Assembly (NCBI GenBank): GCA_017477325.1
Contig: JAFUWV010000004.1
Location: 1-64,000, forward strand
Length of the DNA: 64,000 nt
Source of the DNA: Paludibacteraceae bacterium
GTDB taxonomy: Bacteria > Bacteroidota > Bacteroidia > Bacteroidales > Paludibacteraceae
Direction: 5' to 3'
A model generated the notes under the pieces. It saw only the letters and a list, made by a program, of their open reading frames with translations. It did no database searches and was not told the origin of the DNA. Positions within the stretch are counted from its first letter, which is position 1. Each line of letters starts with the position of its first letter. Below are positions 53,571-62,718 of the stretch, one piece after another. Both the position numbers and the translations under genes were made by a program.

Positions 53571-53669
53571 TGTTCCGGGTTTCGGCGGAGAGCCGTTGCC
53601 GTTTGTTTTTAAGTTGTGCAGAAAGATTGTGCCGATACCAATATTTCAAAGTCCCTTCTTAAGGCGCTA

Positions 53670-53701
53670 CAAAGATACTACAAAATTATGAGAGCCACAA
53701 A
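53670..53701 (-). promoter_or_regulatory. Likely pckA promoter
   Basis: Minus-strand TTTG (53698-53701), exactly 20 bases, then TATCTTTG (53670-53677). It lies 307 bases before the pckA start, with no other gene between. Confidence 0.72.
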
Positions 53702-53844
53702 TTTATTAAGGAATTATTTCCATAATTGTTTCCTGTGGTAGATAAAAGTGTCAAAGGAGAGCCTCGTTTTGCTATGTAGAGATTACAAAAATAAGAAAAA
53801 TGGGCAAAAACATGCTTTTTAGCATACTTTTTTAGGGTCAGGTA

Positions 53845-53875
53845 TTGCGTATGTCAGAAAAGTGTAGTACTTTTG
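53845..53875 (+). promoter_or_regulatory. Promoter of the candidate small RNA
   Basis: TTG (53845-53847), 20 bases, then TACTTTTG (53868-53875). It is very like the tRNA-Met promoter at 60729-60759 (same box, both followed by CACC). Confidence 0.72.
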
Positions 53876-53881
53876 CACCGT

Positions 53882-53952
53882 GTTTTTCATGGTATTAGAT
53901 TTAAGGTTAAGTAAAGATTGTGGTTGTCGCGATGACAACCCTTCTTTTTTTT
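53882..53952 (+). ncRNA. Candidate intergenic small RNA of about 70 bases
   Basis: A promoter ending at 53875 is followed within 80 bases by an intrinsic terminator: stem GGTTGTC (53922-53928) and GACAACC (53934-53940) with a 5-base loop, then a T-rich tail ending in eight T (53945-53952). No open frame of any length lies between. The unstructured middle (TTAGATTTAAGGTTAA near 53896) could be a pairing region. The start is estimated from the -7 box. I believe similar sequences exist in other Bacteroidales but cannot name a family. Confidence 0.65.
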
Positions 53953-54020
53953 GTATATACAGGTAAGATACGGGGGTGGGGAATGTGTGATGAGAAAGCG
54001 AAGGCAAGGGGGGAATACCA

Positions 54021-54055
54021 AAAGAAAAGAGCGATGACGAATCGCTCTTTTCTTT
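54021..54055. terminator. Terminator downstream of gldJ
   Basis: A perfect 15-bp stem (AAAGAAAAGAGCGAT) with loop GACGA; T-rich on the minus strand side, 57 bases after the gldJ stop. Confidence 0.85.
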
Positions 54056-54111
54056 GTATGTATGCCAAGGCAATACCTTATTATAAATATATAGGGAAGG
54101 CAGTGCTTGGA

Positions 54112-55701
54112 TTAATCGACGCCGATTTGGTTTCCGACAGTTGACATAGCGCAACGGAATCCGATGGTGCTGCTTGACTTGTTCTCGTCGAGATAGCGGC
54201 GAGTGGAAGGATTGAGCCAGTAGATACGATCGCGCCACGAGCCACCTTTATATACGCGTGTGGACTTAGTGATACGATTGGCGAGAATGTCGGTGGGGTC
54301 AACCTTGACTTCGGTGAGATTCTCTACACCGACTGTATCGAGAGGATAGTCGGTATTAAGGAGTGAAGCGAAGTCGCCGTCTTTCCAGTCGCGTTTGTCG
54401 TCGGAGCCTGAGAACTCGAGTTGAATGCCACCGACAGAGTCGATTTCGAACTTGCCCTCATCGTTTTTCTTAGGATGAGTGTAGATGTTTCCACGGAAAG
54501 AGTTGTACTCGCTTGTCTCCTGGTTGGATGTTTCGCGATAAACATCGAGCACCCATTCGTTGACGTTACCAGCCATGTTGTAGAGTCCGAAGTCGTTGGG
54601 GAAATACTCGTCAACGGGAGCCGTGATGACATATTTATCATTGAGAGCGCCGCTGACACCCATCATATCGCCCCGTCCGCGGACGAAGTTGGCCTGCAGC
54701 TGACCTTGCTGCTTAGCGGTAAGGTTACGCGGATGATATCCGGACCAAGGATAGACTTTGCCTTCGACAGTGAGTCCGTCTTCTCCTGCAACAGGAGCAT
54801 AGGCAGCGAACTCCCACTCGGCTTCGGTGGGCAGACGGTATCCAACGACGAGAATACCATCGGAGATTTTTACTTTACGCTCCATACCGTAGATGTCCGT
54901 CTTAGGCTTGTTGCCATATTCGGGAACATAGTCTTCAGTATAGATATACTTCTGCGTATTGAAGACGAACTTGTCGCGTACCCACTCATAGGACGGGCGA
55001 TACATGGTGACAGTGTTCTCAGGATCGTCAGGATCGGGAACTTCGAGTTCGTCCATATAGTATCCAGGGTACATGGTTTCCCACTCATCCTTGTAAGCCT
55101 CGTCGTCGGTAGGCTGGAGGTCAGCAAAAGGCGGATAAACGATGGCTCCGGCTTTGATGAGAGCGAGCTCATTGACACGGTCGGTACGCCAGCGTGAATA
55201 GTCCATAGCCTGTTTCCAACTAACACCGACTACGGGATAGAAGCTGAAAGCGGGGTGACGGAAATAGTTTTCAAGATAGGGCTCGTTGTATGCCATTTCC
55301 TCACGCCAAACGGTAGTGTCGGGCAGTACACGGCTGACGAGTTCGGGAGCAGTGGGTCCGAAAACGACCTCAGTCCAATGCAGATACTCGCGCCAGTTGA
55401 GGTTAGAGACTTCATATTTGTCCATGTAGAACGAGCTAACAGTAACGTTACGCTGTGAGTTGTCGCGTGGTGCGGTGATAAACTCGTCTTTTTCACCTAC
55501 CATGAACGTACCACCTTGGATAGGTACCATACCCGTAGGTATACCACTGTGCACGTCAGCGAGTGCTTCGAAGTTGGTAGTTCTCTCATCGAAATAGTTC
55601 CAGCCCGTGGTATTAGAGATCTTGGTGTTAAGTTCTCTTGTCTGGCACGCTCCAAACACTACTACGAGCGATAGAAAGGCAAATTTAATTCCTCTATTCA
55701 T
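54112..55701 (-). CDS. gldJ: GldJ-like lipoprotein (type 9 secretion/gliding family)
   Basis: A lipoprotein signal ending VVVFGAC (Cys19) precedes a formylglycine-generating-enzyme/sulfatase-modifying-factor fold: MVPIQGGTFMVGEKDEF, MDKYEVSNLNWREYLHW, YPVVGVSWKQAMDYSRWRTD, YRLPTEAEWEFAAYAP, NMAGNVNEWVLDVYRE and RVYKGGSWRDRIYWLNPSTR. The N-terminal TGWNYFDE and the fold variant match GldJ better than its paralogue GldK/PorK. The 529-residue length fits. These lipoproteins stabilise the outer-membrane ring of the type 9 secretion system. No other por/gld gene is next to it here. Confidence 0.85.
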   Translation of the reverse strand: MNRGIKFAFLSLVVVFGACQTRELNTKISNTTGWNYFDERTTNFEALADVHSGIPTGMVPIQGGTFMVGEKDEFITAPRDNSQRNVTVSSFYMDKYEVSNLNWREYLHWTEVVFGPTAPELVSRVLPDTTVWREEMAYNEPYLENYFRHPAFSFYPVVGVSWKQAMDYSRWRTDRVNELALIKAGAIVYPPFADLQPTDDEAYKDEWETMYPGYYMDELEVPDPDDPENTVTMYRPSYEWVRDKFVFNTQKYIYTEDYVPEYGNKPKTDIYGMERKVKISDGILVVGYRLPTEAEWEFAAYAPVAGEDGLTVEGKVYPWSGYHPRNLTAKQQGQLQANFVRGRGDMMGVSGALNDKYVITAPVDEYFPNDFGLYNMAGNVNEWVLDVYRETSNQETSEYNSFRGNIYTHPKKNDEGKFEIDSVGGIQLEFSGSDDKRDWKDGDFASLLNTDYPLDTVGVENLTEVKVDPTDILANRITKSTRVYKGGSWRDRIYWLNPSTRRYLDENKSSSTIGFRCAMSTVGNQIGVD

Positions 55702-55791
55702 ATCTTGTCGGTTATTTGTTTACGTTGATAAAAGCTGTCCGAAAGCATGTGCTGACCATCTGATTTTTTAGAGCACACAACATTCAGCCTG

Positions 55792-55799
55792 CAAAGTTA
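55792..55799 (-). promoter_or_regulatory. -7 box for gldJ
   Basis: Minus-strand TAACTTTG, 91 bases before the start codon; the -33 position reads GTTG. Confidence 0.55.
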
Positions 55800-55925
55800 C
55801 ATTTTTTTTTGCAATATCACCAACAATTGAGAGCAAAATCTGCAAAAAAAAGTATTTTTCTGCAAAAAAAGCGTCAAAAAGTATTGTTCGAGGGCAGAAA
55901 AGATGCTTTTTATAAGTTTTTTTTG

Positions 55926-55933
55926 TATCTTTG
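55926..55933 (+). promoter_or_regulatory. -7 box for folP-cdaA
   Basis: TATCTTTG followed by CACCC. The folP start codons at 55941, 55956 and 55965 follow closely, so the leader is very short. Confidence 0.65.
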
Positions 55934-55964
55934 CACCCAAATGCTTTTTGAGTTTATGGAGTGT

Positions 55965-56774
55965 ATGAACATAGGCGGCAGGTTGAAAAGTACGAGCTCT
56001 GTGCTTCTGATGGCGATAGTGAACGTGACAGACGACAGTTTCTATGCCGGTTCGCGTTTGCGAACGAGGGATGAGATAGAGGAGCGAATGCGGTCAGCGA
56101 TAGCTGAGGGTGCGGATATACTGGACATAGGGGGCTGTTCGACCCGTCCGGGTTCGGCGCCTGTGGATGCAGAGACGGAGTGGAGCAGAGTGAGAGTGGC
56201 ATTGGAGACAGCGCGGGAGAAGTTTGACGGTACGGCATTGTCGCTGGATACGTTCAGGGCAGAGATAGCAAGGCGTGCGATAGATGAATACGGGGCAATG
56301 ATAATAAACGACGTGAGCGGCTTGCAGGACGAGCGGATGCTGAACGTGGTAAACAGAGGCGGAGTGCCTTACGTGCTGACGCATAACGGGAGTATAGAGA
56401 GCGGGAGAGACATAATGGAGCAGCTGACAGATTTCTTCGTAAGGAAAACAGATATGCTGCAGTATGCGGGTGTGAGCGACATAATAATCGACCCCGGGTT
56501 CGGCTTCGGCAAGAGTGTGGAGGAGAATTGGGAGATACTGGGAAGGCTGAGGACGCTGGAGATACTTGGCAAACCGATATTGGCAGGGATGTCAAGGAAG
56601 AGGATGATAAGAGAGTTGCTGCAACGGACGGAAGAGGGAGCACTGAACGGGACAACGGCGGCAAATATGCTGGCTCTGACGGAGGGTGCGACGATACTGA
56701 GGGTGCACGATGTGAGGGAGGCGAGAGAGGTGCTGACGGTGTATGAGACGGCGAAAAAGAAGAAACAGTTATAA
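55965..56774 (+). CDS. folP: Dihydropteroate synthase
   Basis: FolP joins p-aminobenzoate to the pterin in folate synthesis and is the sulfonamide target. MAIVNVTDDSFYAGSR, ADILDIGGCSTRPG, MIINDVSGLQD and IIIDPGFGFGKSVEENWEIL are the pterin- and phosphate-binding motifs. Asp replaces the usual Pro in NVTPDSF. I start at MNIGGRLKS (55965), which matches the family; ATGs at 55941 and 55956 are in frame and possible. An open frame reaches back to 55809, but that crosses the promoter. cdaA follows after nine bases. Confidence 0.93.
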   Translation: MNIGGRLKSTSSVLLMAIVNVTDDSFYAGSRLRTRDEIEERMRSAIAEGADILDIGGCSTRPGSAPVDAETEWSRVRVALETAREKFDGTALSLDTFRAEIARRAIDEYGAMIINDVSGLQDERMLNVVNRGGVPYVLTHNGSIESGRDIMEQLTDFFVRKTDMLQYAGVSDIIIDPGFGFGKSVEENWEILGRLRTLEILGKPILAGMSRKRMIRELLQRTEEGALNGTTAANMLALTEGATILRVHDVREAREVLTVYETAKKKKQL

Positions 56775-56783
56775 GAAAAATAT

Positions 56784-57557
56784 ATGGGTTTTCAGATAGG
56801 GATAAAGGACATACTGGACATACTGCTGGTAGCAATACTGCTGTATGAGACGTACCGGATACTGAAGCGTTCGGGTGCGGTGAACGTGTTTTGGGGCATA
56901 CTGGCATTCATACTGGCATGGTTTATAGTATCGTACGTGTTAGCCTTGGAACTGAGCGGTGCGTTGTTTGACAGATTCATATCAGTGGGTGCGATAGCGC
57001 TGATAGTGATATTCCAGGACGAGATACGTTCGCTGTTCTCGCGTGTAGGTTCCAGGTTTTCCCTTGATGCGCTTCACAGGACATTGCACAACAAGAACAG
57101 GCAGAATGCGGAGGAGAAGATAGTGATGCAGATAGTGCTTGCATGCAAGCATATGTCGAAGCAGAAGACGGGTGCACTGATAGTAATACGCCGTCAGCAG
57201 AGCCTGGGCGAGTATGCAGTATCGGGCGAGAAGATGAATGCAGAGATAAGTTCGAGACTGATAGAGAATATATTCTTCAAGAACACGCCTCTGCACGACG
57301 GCGCGTTGATAATAGACGACGGCAAGTTGCAGTCGGCAGCATGCATACTGCCTGTAAGCAAGAGCCAGGATATACCCCAGCGTTACGGCCTGAGGCACAG
57401 GGCAGCACTCGGCATAGCCGAGAAGACGGATGCGGTAGCGATAGTAGTATCGGAAGAGACGGGCGACATATCCGTAGCGATGGACAAGCAGATACGTTCG
57501 GTGAAGACAGACGAGTTGGCCCAGATAGTATCGCAGGTGTTATCTTCTGCGTCCTGA
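56784..57557 (+). CDS. cdaA: Membrane diadenylate cyclase CdaA
   Basis: CdaA makes the second messenger cyclic di-AMP from two ATP. Three membrane helices (residues about 8-80) precede the DAC domain, which carries the catalytic DGA in NTPLHDGALIIDDG and RHR in RYGLRHRAALGIAEKTDA. The 257-residue length is normal. It lies directly behind folP, a pairing I also recall from other Bacteroidetes. Its last 18 bases overlap the end of the convergent outer-membrane protein gene. Confidence 0.94.
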   Translation: MGFQIGIKDILDILLVAILLYETYRILKRSGAVNVFWGILAFILAWFIVSYVLALELSGALFDRFISVGAIALIVIFQDEIRSLFSRVGSRFSLDALHRTLHNKNRQNAEEKIVMQIVLACKHMSKQKTGALIVIRRQQSLGEYAVSGEKMNAEISSRLIENIFFKNTPLHDGALIIDDGKLQSAACILPVSKSQDIPQRYGLRHRAALGIAEKTDAVAIVVSEETGDISVAMDKQIRSVKTDELAQIVSQVLSSAS

Positions 57558-58487
57558 GTGTGCGCGATAAGCGTCCCGGCAGACGGTACATGCTCTCTTT
57601 TGAGGCAACTGGAAGAGATAGGTTGCCTTGAGTCCAATCATCATATTGTTGACACGCGAGTCAGCCGCCAGTTTGGTTGAGAAGATGTGGTTGATGGTGA
57701 TATCTTGCATACCATCAGCGGAATATGACTTCGGAAGAGTGATATTCTCGTTATCGCCCGGCTTATTCATATTGAGGAGCCCGTAGTCGAAGAAGAGTCC
57801 GAGCCGCCAATAGTTTTTCTCTTTAGGGACGTCCCAACCTGTTCCGGAAGCAGTCTCGACGAATCTGTAACCAATCTCTGCGGAAGCCATGATCTGCGGT
57901 TTGAACTCCACTTTGACGGGGTCCTGCCTCACTTGATAGTTGTTGAAGGAGCCGTGATTGGGCATGACAGGAGTATGGTCGAGTCCTGAAGGAGAGTAGT
58001 CGAGTTCTGCATCGATGACGGCTTTGGCAGAGGCACGTGCGAGGAGGCTCATGTCGAGTTTGACACCCGCAAGGAAATAGAAATGTTTGGCTGCAGCACC
58101 AATCATGACAGGTACCTGCAAGGAGAGGTTGGTATAGCTGTCTTTGCGACCGGTCTGATTGTAGATATAGTTGAAGATATCGCCTCCACTTATGGGGTCA
58201 TCATCGACCTGGTTTTCCAGGACCTGGTTCATAGCGCCTACGTTGACGATGCTGTGAGTAACATTGAGACCTGCAGCGACGTCAAGCAGGAAGGCTCCGT
58301 AGCGCATCTCATAGCCTACATTGAGTCCGAGACCGGCGCCTCCGCTGATTTTAGAGTCGATATCAGGAATGTTATACAGATAGGAAGCCTCTCCAATCTG
58401 TCCGGAGAGGGTTATATAGTTTTTCACCTGCGCACTGAGAGAGAGGCACAGAAGTAAGGAAAACAAGGCTGCGAAAACTCTTTTCAT
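57540..58487 (-). CDS. Outer-membrane beta-barrel protein, function unknown
   Basis: A signal peptide (MKRVFAALFSLLLCLSLSAQ) is followed by a Gly/Tyr-rich barrel-like sequence (LGLNVGYEMRYGAFLLDVAA, IMASAEIGYRFVETASG, YWRLGLFFDYGLLNM, MIGLKATYLFQLP). The barrel would naturally end at the last segment, but the frame runs on for about 22 residues rich in Arg and Cys before a stop inside the cdaA end. That tail is unlike a barrel end and suggests loss of the original stop codon. I chose the ATG at 58487 over one 16 codons upstream because the signal peptide begins there. Confidence 0.75.
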   Translation of the reverse strand: MKRVFAALFSLLLCLSLSAQVKNYITLSGQIGEASYLYNIPDIDSKISGGAGLGLNVGYEMRYGAFLLDVAAGLNVTHSIVNVGAMNQVLENQVDDDPISGGDIFNYIYNQTGRKDSYTNLSLQVPVMIGAAAKHFYFLAGVKLDMSLLARASAKAVIDAELDYSPSGLDHTPVMPNHGSFNNYQVRQDPVKVEFKPQIMASAEIGYRFVETASGTGWDVPKEKNYWRLGLFFDYGLLNMNKPGDNENITLPKSYSADGMQDITINHIFSTKLAADSRVNNMMIGLKATYLFQLPQKRACTVCRDAYRAHSGRRR

Positions 58488-58497
58488 ATTGCTATTC

Positions 58498-58528
58498 TTG
58501 CGTATTCGGAAAAGTTGCCGTACCTTTG
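58498..58528 (+). promoter_or_regulatory. Promoter for metG
   Basis: TTG (58498-58500), 20 bases, TACCTTTG (58521-58528). The leader to the ATG is about 107 bases. It overlaps the start region of the gene on the other strand. Confidence 0.75.
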
Positions 58529-58641
58529 CACGCACTTTTCAGAGTGCGAAGATACTGACAATTCTGCAAACGAGCAAATATATTCGGTGTTTTGTCAAAA
58601 AATCGCATAGATTTTGAATATTTATCACACATTATAATTAT

Positions 58642-60705
58642 ATGTCAGACAAGAAATTCAAGAGAACATTAGTGACTTCAGCTCTTCCGTACGCCAATGG
58701 TCCGGTGCATATAGGTCACTTGGCAGGGGTATATGTGCCTGCCGATATTTACGTAAGGTATCTGCGACTGAAAGGTGAGCCTGTGCTGTTTGTGGGCGGT
58801 TCGGACGAACACGGTGTGCCCGTAACGATACGTGCGCGCAAGGAAGGCATCACGACACAAGAGGTGGTTGACAGATATCACAAACTGATAAAAGAGTCAT
58901 TTGAAGGGTTCGGAATCAGTTTTGACGTATATAGCCGCACGACATCGGAGATACACCACAAGCTGGCTTCGGACTTTTTCAGGAAGCTGTACGATGAAGG
59001 GAAGTTCATAGAGCAGACAACGGAGCAGTTTTATGACGAGCAGACCGGTGAGTTCTTGACAGACAGGAATATACGCGGTGAGTGTCCGCATTGTCATGCG
59101 AAAGACGCCTACGGTGACCAGTGCGAGAAATGCGGAAGGACGCTTAGTCCTGACGAACTGATAAATCCGTACAATGCAGTGAACGGAAATCCGCTGACGA
59201 AGCGTGCTACTTCGCACTGGTATCTGCCACTGGACCAGTATCAGGGATGGCTTGAGAAGTGGATACTGGAGGATCATAAGGAGTGGCGTCCGAATGTGTA
59301 CGGTCAGTGCAAGAGCTGGCTTGACGGCGGCCTGAGGCCCCGTGCTGTGACCCGCGACCTGAACTGGGGCATACCAGTACCCGTAGAAGGAGCCGAGGGC
59401 AAGGTGCTCTATGTATGGTTTGACGCTCCGATAGGCTACATAAGCAATACGAAGGAACTGTGCGACAGTCAGCCTGAGAAATACGGAAGCTGGGAGACAT
59501 GGTGGAAAGACGAGTCGACACGTCTGATACATTTTATAGGCAAGGATAACATAGTGTTCCACTGCATAGTGTTCCCCTCGATGCTAAAAGCCGAAGGGAG
59601 CTACATACTGCCAGACAATGTGCCTTCGAACGAGTTTCTGAACCTTGAGGGAGACAAGATAAGTACGTCAAGGAACTGGGCTGTATGGCTGAATGAGTAC
59701 TTGGAGGACTTTCCGGGCAAGCAGGACGTGCTGCGATATGTGCTGACCGCCAATGCACCTGAGACGAAAGACAATGACTTCACATGGGCAGACTTCCAAG
59801 CAAGAAACAACAACGAGCTGGTGGCTATATACGGCAACTTTGTGAACCGTGCACTTGTGCTGACCAAGAAGTACTTCGGCGGTGCAGTGCCCAAGCAGGG
59901 CGAACTGACCGAGTATGACAAGACCACGATACAGGAGTTCTGCGACATAAAGCAGAACCTGGAGCAGCTGCTGGAGCAGTTCCGCTTCAGAGATGCGCAG
60001 CGTGAGGCTATGAACCTTGCGAGGACAGGCAATAAGTATCTGGCCGATACAGAGCCATGGAAGCTGGCAAAGACAGACATGGAGCGTACGGGAACGATAC
60101 TGAATGTGGCACTGCAGATTGCAGCCAACCTGAGTATTGCCTTTGAGCCATTCCTGCCATTCTCGTCGGAGAAACTGCGCAAGATGCTTAACATGGAGAA
60201 GGCCGAGTGGGAGCAGCTGGGCAGCATCAGTCTATTGAGTGAAGGGCACGAGCTGAATGAGCCGTCGCTGCTGTTTGAGAAGATAGAAGATGCCGCAATA
60301 CAGGCCCAGCTTGACCGTTTGGCACGGATAAAGAAAGAGAATGAAGAGGCAGCCTGGAAGGCTCCCGAGGTGAAGGCCCTGACCAACATAGAAGAGTTTG
60401 ACAAAGCAGACATAAGAGTGGGAACGGTGCTTGAGTGCCAGAAGGTGAAGAAGTCGGACAAGTTACTTCAGTTCAGGATAGACGACGGCATGGGCGGCAG
60501 AACGATACTGTCGGGCATAGCCCAGAGTTATCCGGATCCGTCGGTGCTGGTTGGCAAGCAGGTGCTGTTCATTGCCAATTTCCCTCCGAGGAAGATGATG
60601 GGAACAGAGAGCGAGGGAATGATACTCTCAGCAGTGAATTCAGACGGAAAGCTTGTAGTTACGACAGTGAGCAGTGCTGTCAGGAACGGAGTACAAGTAG
60701 GATAA
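58642..60705 (+). CDS. metG: Methionyl-tRNA synthetase with C-terminal tRNA-binding domain
   Basis: MetG charges tRNA-Met. The class I motif is [20 protein letters not shown] and the second signature is [13 protein letters not shown]. The zinc knuckle has two Cys pairs ([18 protein letters not shown]). The last 110 residues form the EMAP/Trbp111-like tRNA-binding domain ([30 protein letters not shown]). The 687-residue length fits. A gene for tRNA-Met follows 78 bases after the stop. Confidence 0.97.
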   Translation: MSDKKFKRTLVTSALPYANGPVHIGHLAGVYVPADIYVRYLRLKGEPVLFVGGSDEHGVPVTIRARKEGITTQEVVDRYHKLIKESFEGFGISFDVYSRTTSEIHHKLASDFFRKLYDEGKFIEQTTEQFYDEQTGEFLTDRNIRGECPHCHAKDAYGDQCEKCGRTLSPDELINPYNAVNGNPLTKRATSHWYLPLDQYQGWLEKWILEDHKEWRPNVYGQCKSWLDGGLRPRAVTRDLNWGIPVPVEGAEGKVLYVWFDAPIGYISNTKELCDSQPEKYGSWETWWKDESTRLIHFIGKDNIVFHCIVFPSMLKAEGSYILPDNVPSNEFLNLEGDKISTSRNWAVWLNEYLEDFPGKQDVLRYVLTANAPETKDNDFTWADFQARNNNELVAIYGNFVNRALVLTKKYFGGAVPKQGELTEYDKTTIQEFCDIKQNLEQLLEQFRFRDAQREAMNLARTGNKYLADTEPWKLAKTDMERTGTILNVALQIAANLSIAFEPFLPFSSEKLRKMLNMEKAEWEQLGSISLLSEGHELNEPSLLFEKIEDAAIQAQLDRLARIKKENEEAAWKAPEVKALTNIEEFDKADIRVGTVLECQKVKKSDKLLQFRIDDGMGGRTILSGIAQSYPDPSVLVGKQVLFIANFPPRKMMGTESEGMILSAVNSDGKLVVTTVSSAVRNGVQVG

Positions 60706-60728
60706 TTACAGAAAAATGCAAATAAAAC

Positions 60729-60759
60729 TTGCGTAATTCAGAAAGTTGTTGTACTTTTG
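60729..60759 (+). promoter_or_regulatory. Promoter for tRNA-Met
   Basis: TTG (60729-60731), 20 bases, TACTTTTG (60752-60759), 24 bases before the tRNA. Confidence 0.75.
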
Positions 60760-60783
60760 CACCCGCTTTCGAAAGAAAGTGAT

Positions 60784-60857
60784 GGCGAGGTAGCTCAGCT
60801 GGTTAGAGCGCATGATTCATAATCATGAGGTCCCCGGTTCAATCCCGGGCCTCGCTA
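60784..60857 (+). tRNA. tRNA-Met (anticodon CAT), elongator-like
   Basis: Acceptor GGCGAGG pairs with CCTCGCT (first pair G-U). The anticodon loop TTCATAA lies in the stem CATGA/TCATG, which lacks the three G-C pairs of an initiator. CCCGG-TTCAATC-CCGGG is the T arm. A tRNA-Ile2 whose C34 becomes lysidine also reads CAT in DNA and is not excluded. Confidence 0.93.
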
Positions 60858-60868
60858 CAGAAGACGAA

Positions 60869-60900
60869 ACACCCCGAAGGTCAGAAGACTTTCGGGGTGT
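60869..60900 (+). terminator. Terminator after tRNA-Met
   Basis: A 14-bp stem (ACACCCCGAAGGTC, one wobble pair) with a 4-base loop ends at 60900. Confidence 0.82.
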
Positions 60901-60910
60901 GTTGTTGAAG

Positions 60911-60964
60911 AGTTTGTAGAGTTTGTAAAGTTTGTTGAGTTTGTTGAGTTTGGGAAGTTTGTAA
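60911..60964 (+). repeat. Six-unit nonamer array AGTTTGTWR
   Basis: AGTTTGTAG, AGTTTGTAA, AGTTTGTTG twice, AGTTTGGGA and AGTTTGTAA run without a break between the terminator and the convergent protease gene. Confidence 0.92.
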
Positions 60965-60983
60965 AGTTCAATGTGGTGATGTA

Positions 60984-62645
60984 TTATTGCTCTTCAGAAG
61001 AAAGGAAGAGGACAGCCCGCTGCGTAATATTGTCGTCACGTTCGAACAAGGGGAAGAAGCCTTCGTCGCCAAGTATGTTGCGAACAATATAGGCATTGAT
61101 GATGCGAGTGAGTAGCGGGCGTGATTTCTCAATCTCTTTCTGATTGGGTTCTACCCCTTTGGATTCTGCGAAGCGTATGAACTCGGGTAGCCAATTGGCT
61201 TTCAGCAGGTGCTGTTCGAGCGACTGCCAGGAGGTGTAGCGCTCAAGTTGCTTACGATTGCGGTCAGTATATTGGTATGCAAACTGGTAGGTGAGAGCAC
61301 GGTTGACAGTCAGGTTGAACCAAGGTGTGTTGAGTGATGTGTCTCTTCCGACAAAGATATCGGGCATGATGCCTCCGCCACCGAAGACCCGTCGGCCCTG
61401 CTTGGTGTAATAGAGAGTGGAATCGAGCATGTGGATACTGTCTTGGGAGAACATCTCTCCATGTTCAAAACGTTCGATGAGCTCTTTCTGATAGTCGGTC
61501 TGTTTGCCAAGTTCATAAGGTTTCTGTATGCAGCGTCCGGAAGGAGTGTAGTAGCGAGCAACAGTCAGTCGCATGGCGCTACCGTCGGAGAATGGGATCT
61601 GCTGCTGCACAAGGCCTTTACCGAAGGAGCGGCGTCCGATGATAGTGGCCCGGTCGTTGTCCTGCATAGCCCCTGCGAATATCTCGGAAGCGGAAGCAGA
61701 GAAGTCGTCGATAAGGACCACCAGGGGTACAGACTTGAATCTGCCGAGTCCGTTAGCCTTAGCTTCGTACTTGGGGTAAGCGCGGCCTTGCGAATATACA
61801 ATCATATCGCCTGCAGGCAGGAACTCGTTAGCCATTCTGATGGCCTGGTCCATGTAGCCTCCTGAGTTCTCACGCAAGTCAACGATATATGCCGTAGCAC
61901 CTTCGCTTTTGAGCCGTGCCAAGGCAGCGATGAATTCATCGTAGGTTTTCTCGGAGAATTTGTTTACGCGTACGAATCCGATTTTGGGTTGAACGGATGA
62001 GTGTGCTGACCAGTGAGTAGCCGTCTTATTGCTTTTGCCATCAGGTTCAATAATGAATGCGGCATCGACAGAATGGACGGGTATATCTCCTCTGGTGACT
62101 GTAAAACGGAGAGTTTCGCTTGTACCGTAGCGTTTGACACCGAGAGTGACCTGCGTGCCTTTCTCGCCACGTAGTGTGTGCATCACTTTCTCGTTGTTGA
62201 TACCTTTGCCGGTGAAAGAAGAGTCGTTCACCTCAATAATCTTGTCTCCCGCGAGAATGCCAACGCCTTCGGAGGGTCCTCCGCTGATGACGGCAACGAT
62301 ATTGACAGTGTCGCTCTGAATAGAGAACTGGACTCCAATACCGGAAAAACTGCTGCTGAGCTCGCTATTGACGAGTTCAAGGTCTTTTTTGGGTATGTAT
62401 GCAGAGTGTGGGTCAAGATGACTGACGATGTCAGCCATGATGTCTTCGGTGATGCTGTCCACGTCGATGGAGTCAACGTAAGCGGTTTGCATATACTGAA
62501 GCAGCTGGTCCACCTTGGAGAGTTGAATGTGGAAGTTGCCCCATCGGAGTTGCTGGGCATTGGCACGGTTGGCAATAGCATTACCGAGGAAGAAGCCAAC
62601 GATGAGGCACAGGACGGTGATAGTAGGGAAAAGATATTTCTTCAT
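60984..62645 (-). CDS. S41-family C-terminal processing peptidase
   Basis: An N-terminal membrane anchor (YLFPTITVLCLIVGFFLG) precedes a PDZ domain (about residues 90-165, GIGVQFSIQSDTVNIVAVIS) and the S41 protease domain. The catalytic serine lies in DDFSASASEIFAGAMQD and the lysine in GRRSFGKGLVQQQ. YYTPSGRCIQKPY is the usual following motif. The 553-residue length is typical for the Bacteroidetes CtpA type, which trims envelope proteins. It is the last of a three-gene minus-strand group. Confidence 0.92.
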   Translation of the reverse strand: MKKYLFPTITVLCLIVGFFLGNAIANRANAQQLRWGNFHIQLSKVDQLLQYMQTAYVDSIDVDSITEDIMADIVSHLDPHSAYIPKKDLELVNSELSSSFSGIGVQFSIQSDTVNIVAVISGGPSEGVGILAGDKIIEVNDSSFTGKGINNEKVMHTLRGEKGTQVTLGVKRYGTSETLRFTVTRGDIPVHSVDAAFIIEPDGKSNKTATHWSAHSSVQPKIGFVRVNKFSEKTYDEFIAALARLKSEGATAYIVDLRENSGGYMDQAIRMANEFLPAGDMIVYSQGRAYPKYEAKANGLGRFKSVPLVVLIDDFSASASEIFAGAMQDNDRATIIGRRSFGKGLVQQQIPFSDGSAMRLTVARYYTPSGRCIQKPYELGKQTDYQKELIERFEHGEMFSQDSIHMLDSTLYYTKQGRRVFGGGGIMPDIFVGRDTSLNTPWFNLTVNRALTYQFAYQYTDRNRKQLERYTSWQSLEQHLLKANWLPEFIRFAESKGVEPNQKEIEKSRPLLTRIINAYIVRNILGDEGFFPLFERDDNITQRAVLFLSSEEQ

Positions 62646-62718
62646 TGATATGAGTTGTTAGTTCCGTGTGTTCAGTTTCCGGTTTTCGGTTTGGGTTGTT
62701 CAGTGTATGAGCAGGATA

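Noticed and set aside
53459-53662. 67-codon open frame in the pckA leader
   Set aside because: A weak TATATTTG precedes it, but the duplicated element is read in different frames in its two copies and the sequence has no coding character; a regulatory region is the better explanation.
53812-53832. Small hairpin ATGCT-TTTT-AGCAT followed by T run
   Set aside because: A five-bp A/T-rich stem is weak, and it lies upstream of the small RNA promoter without a clear gene to terminate.
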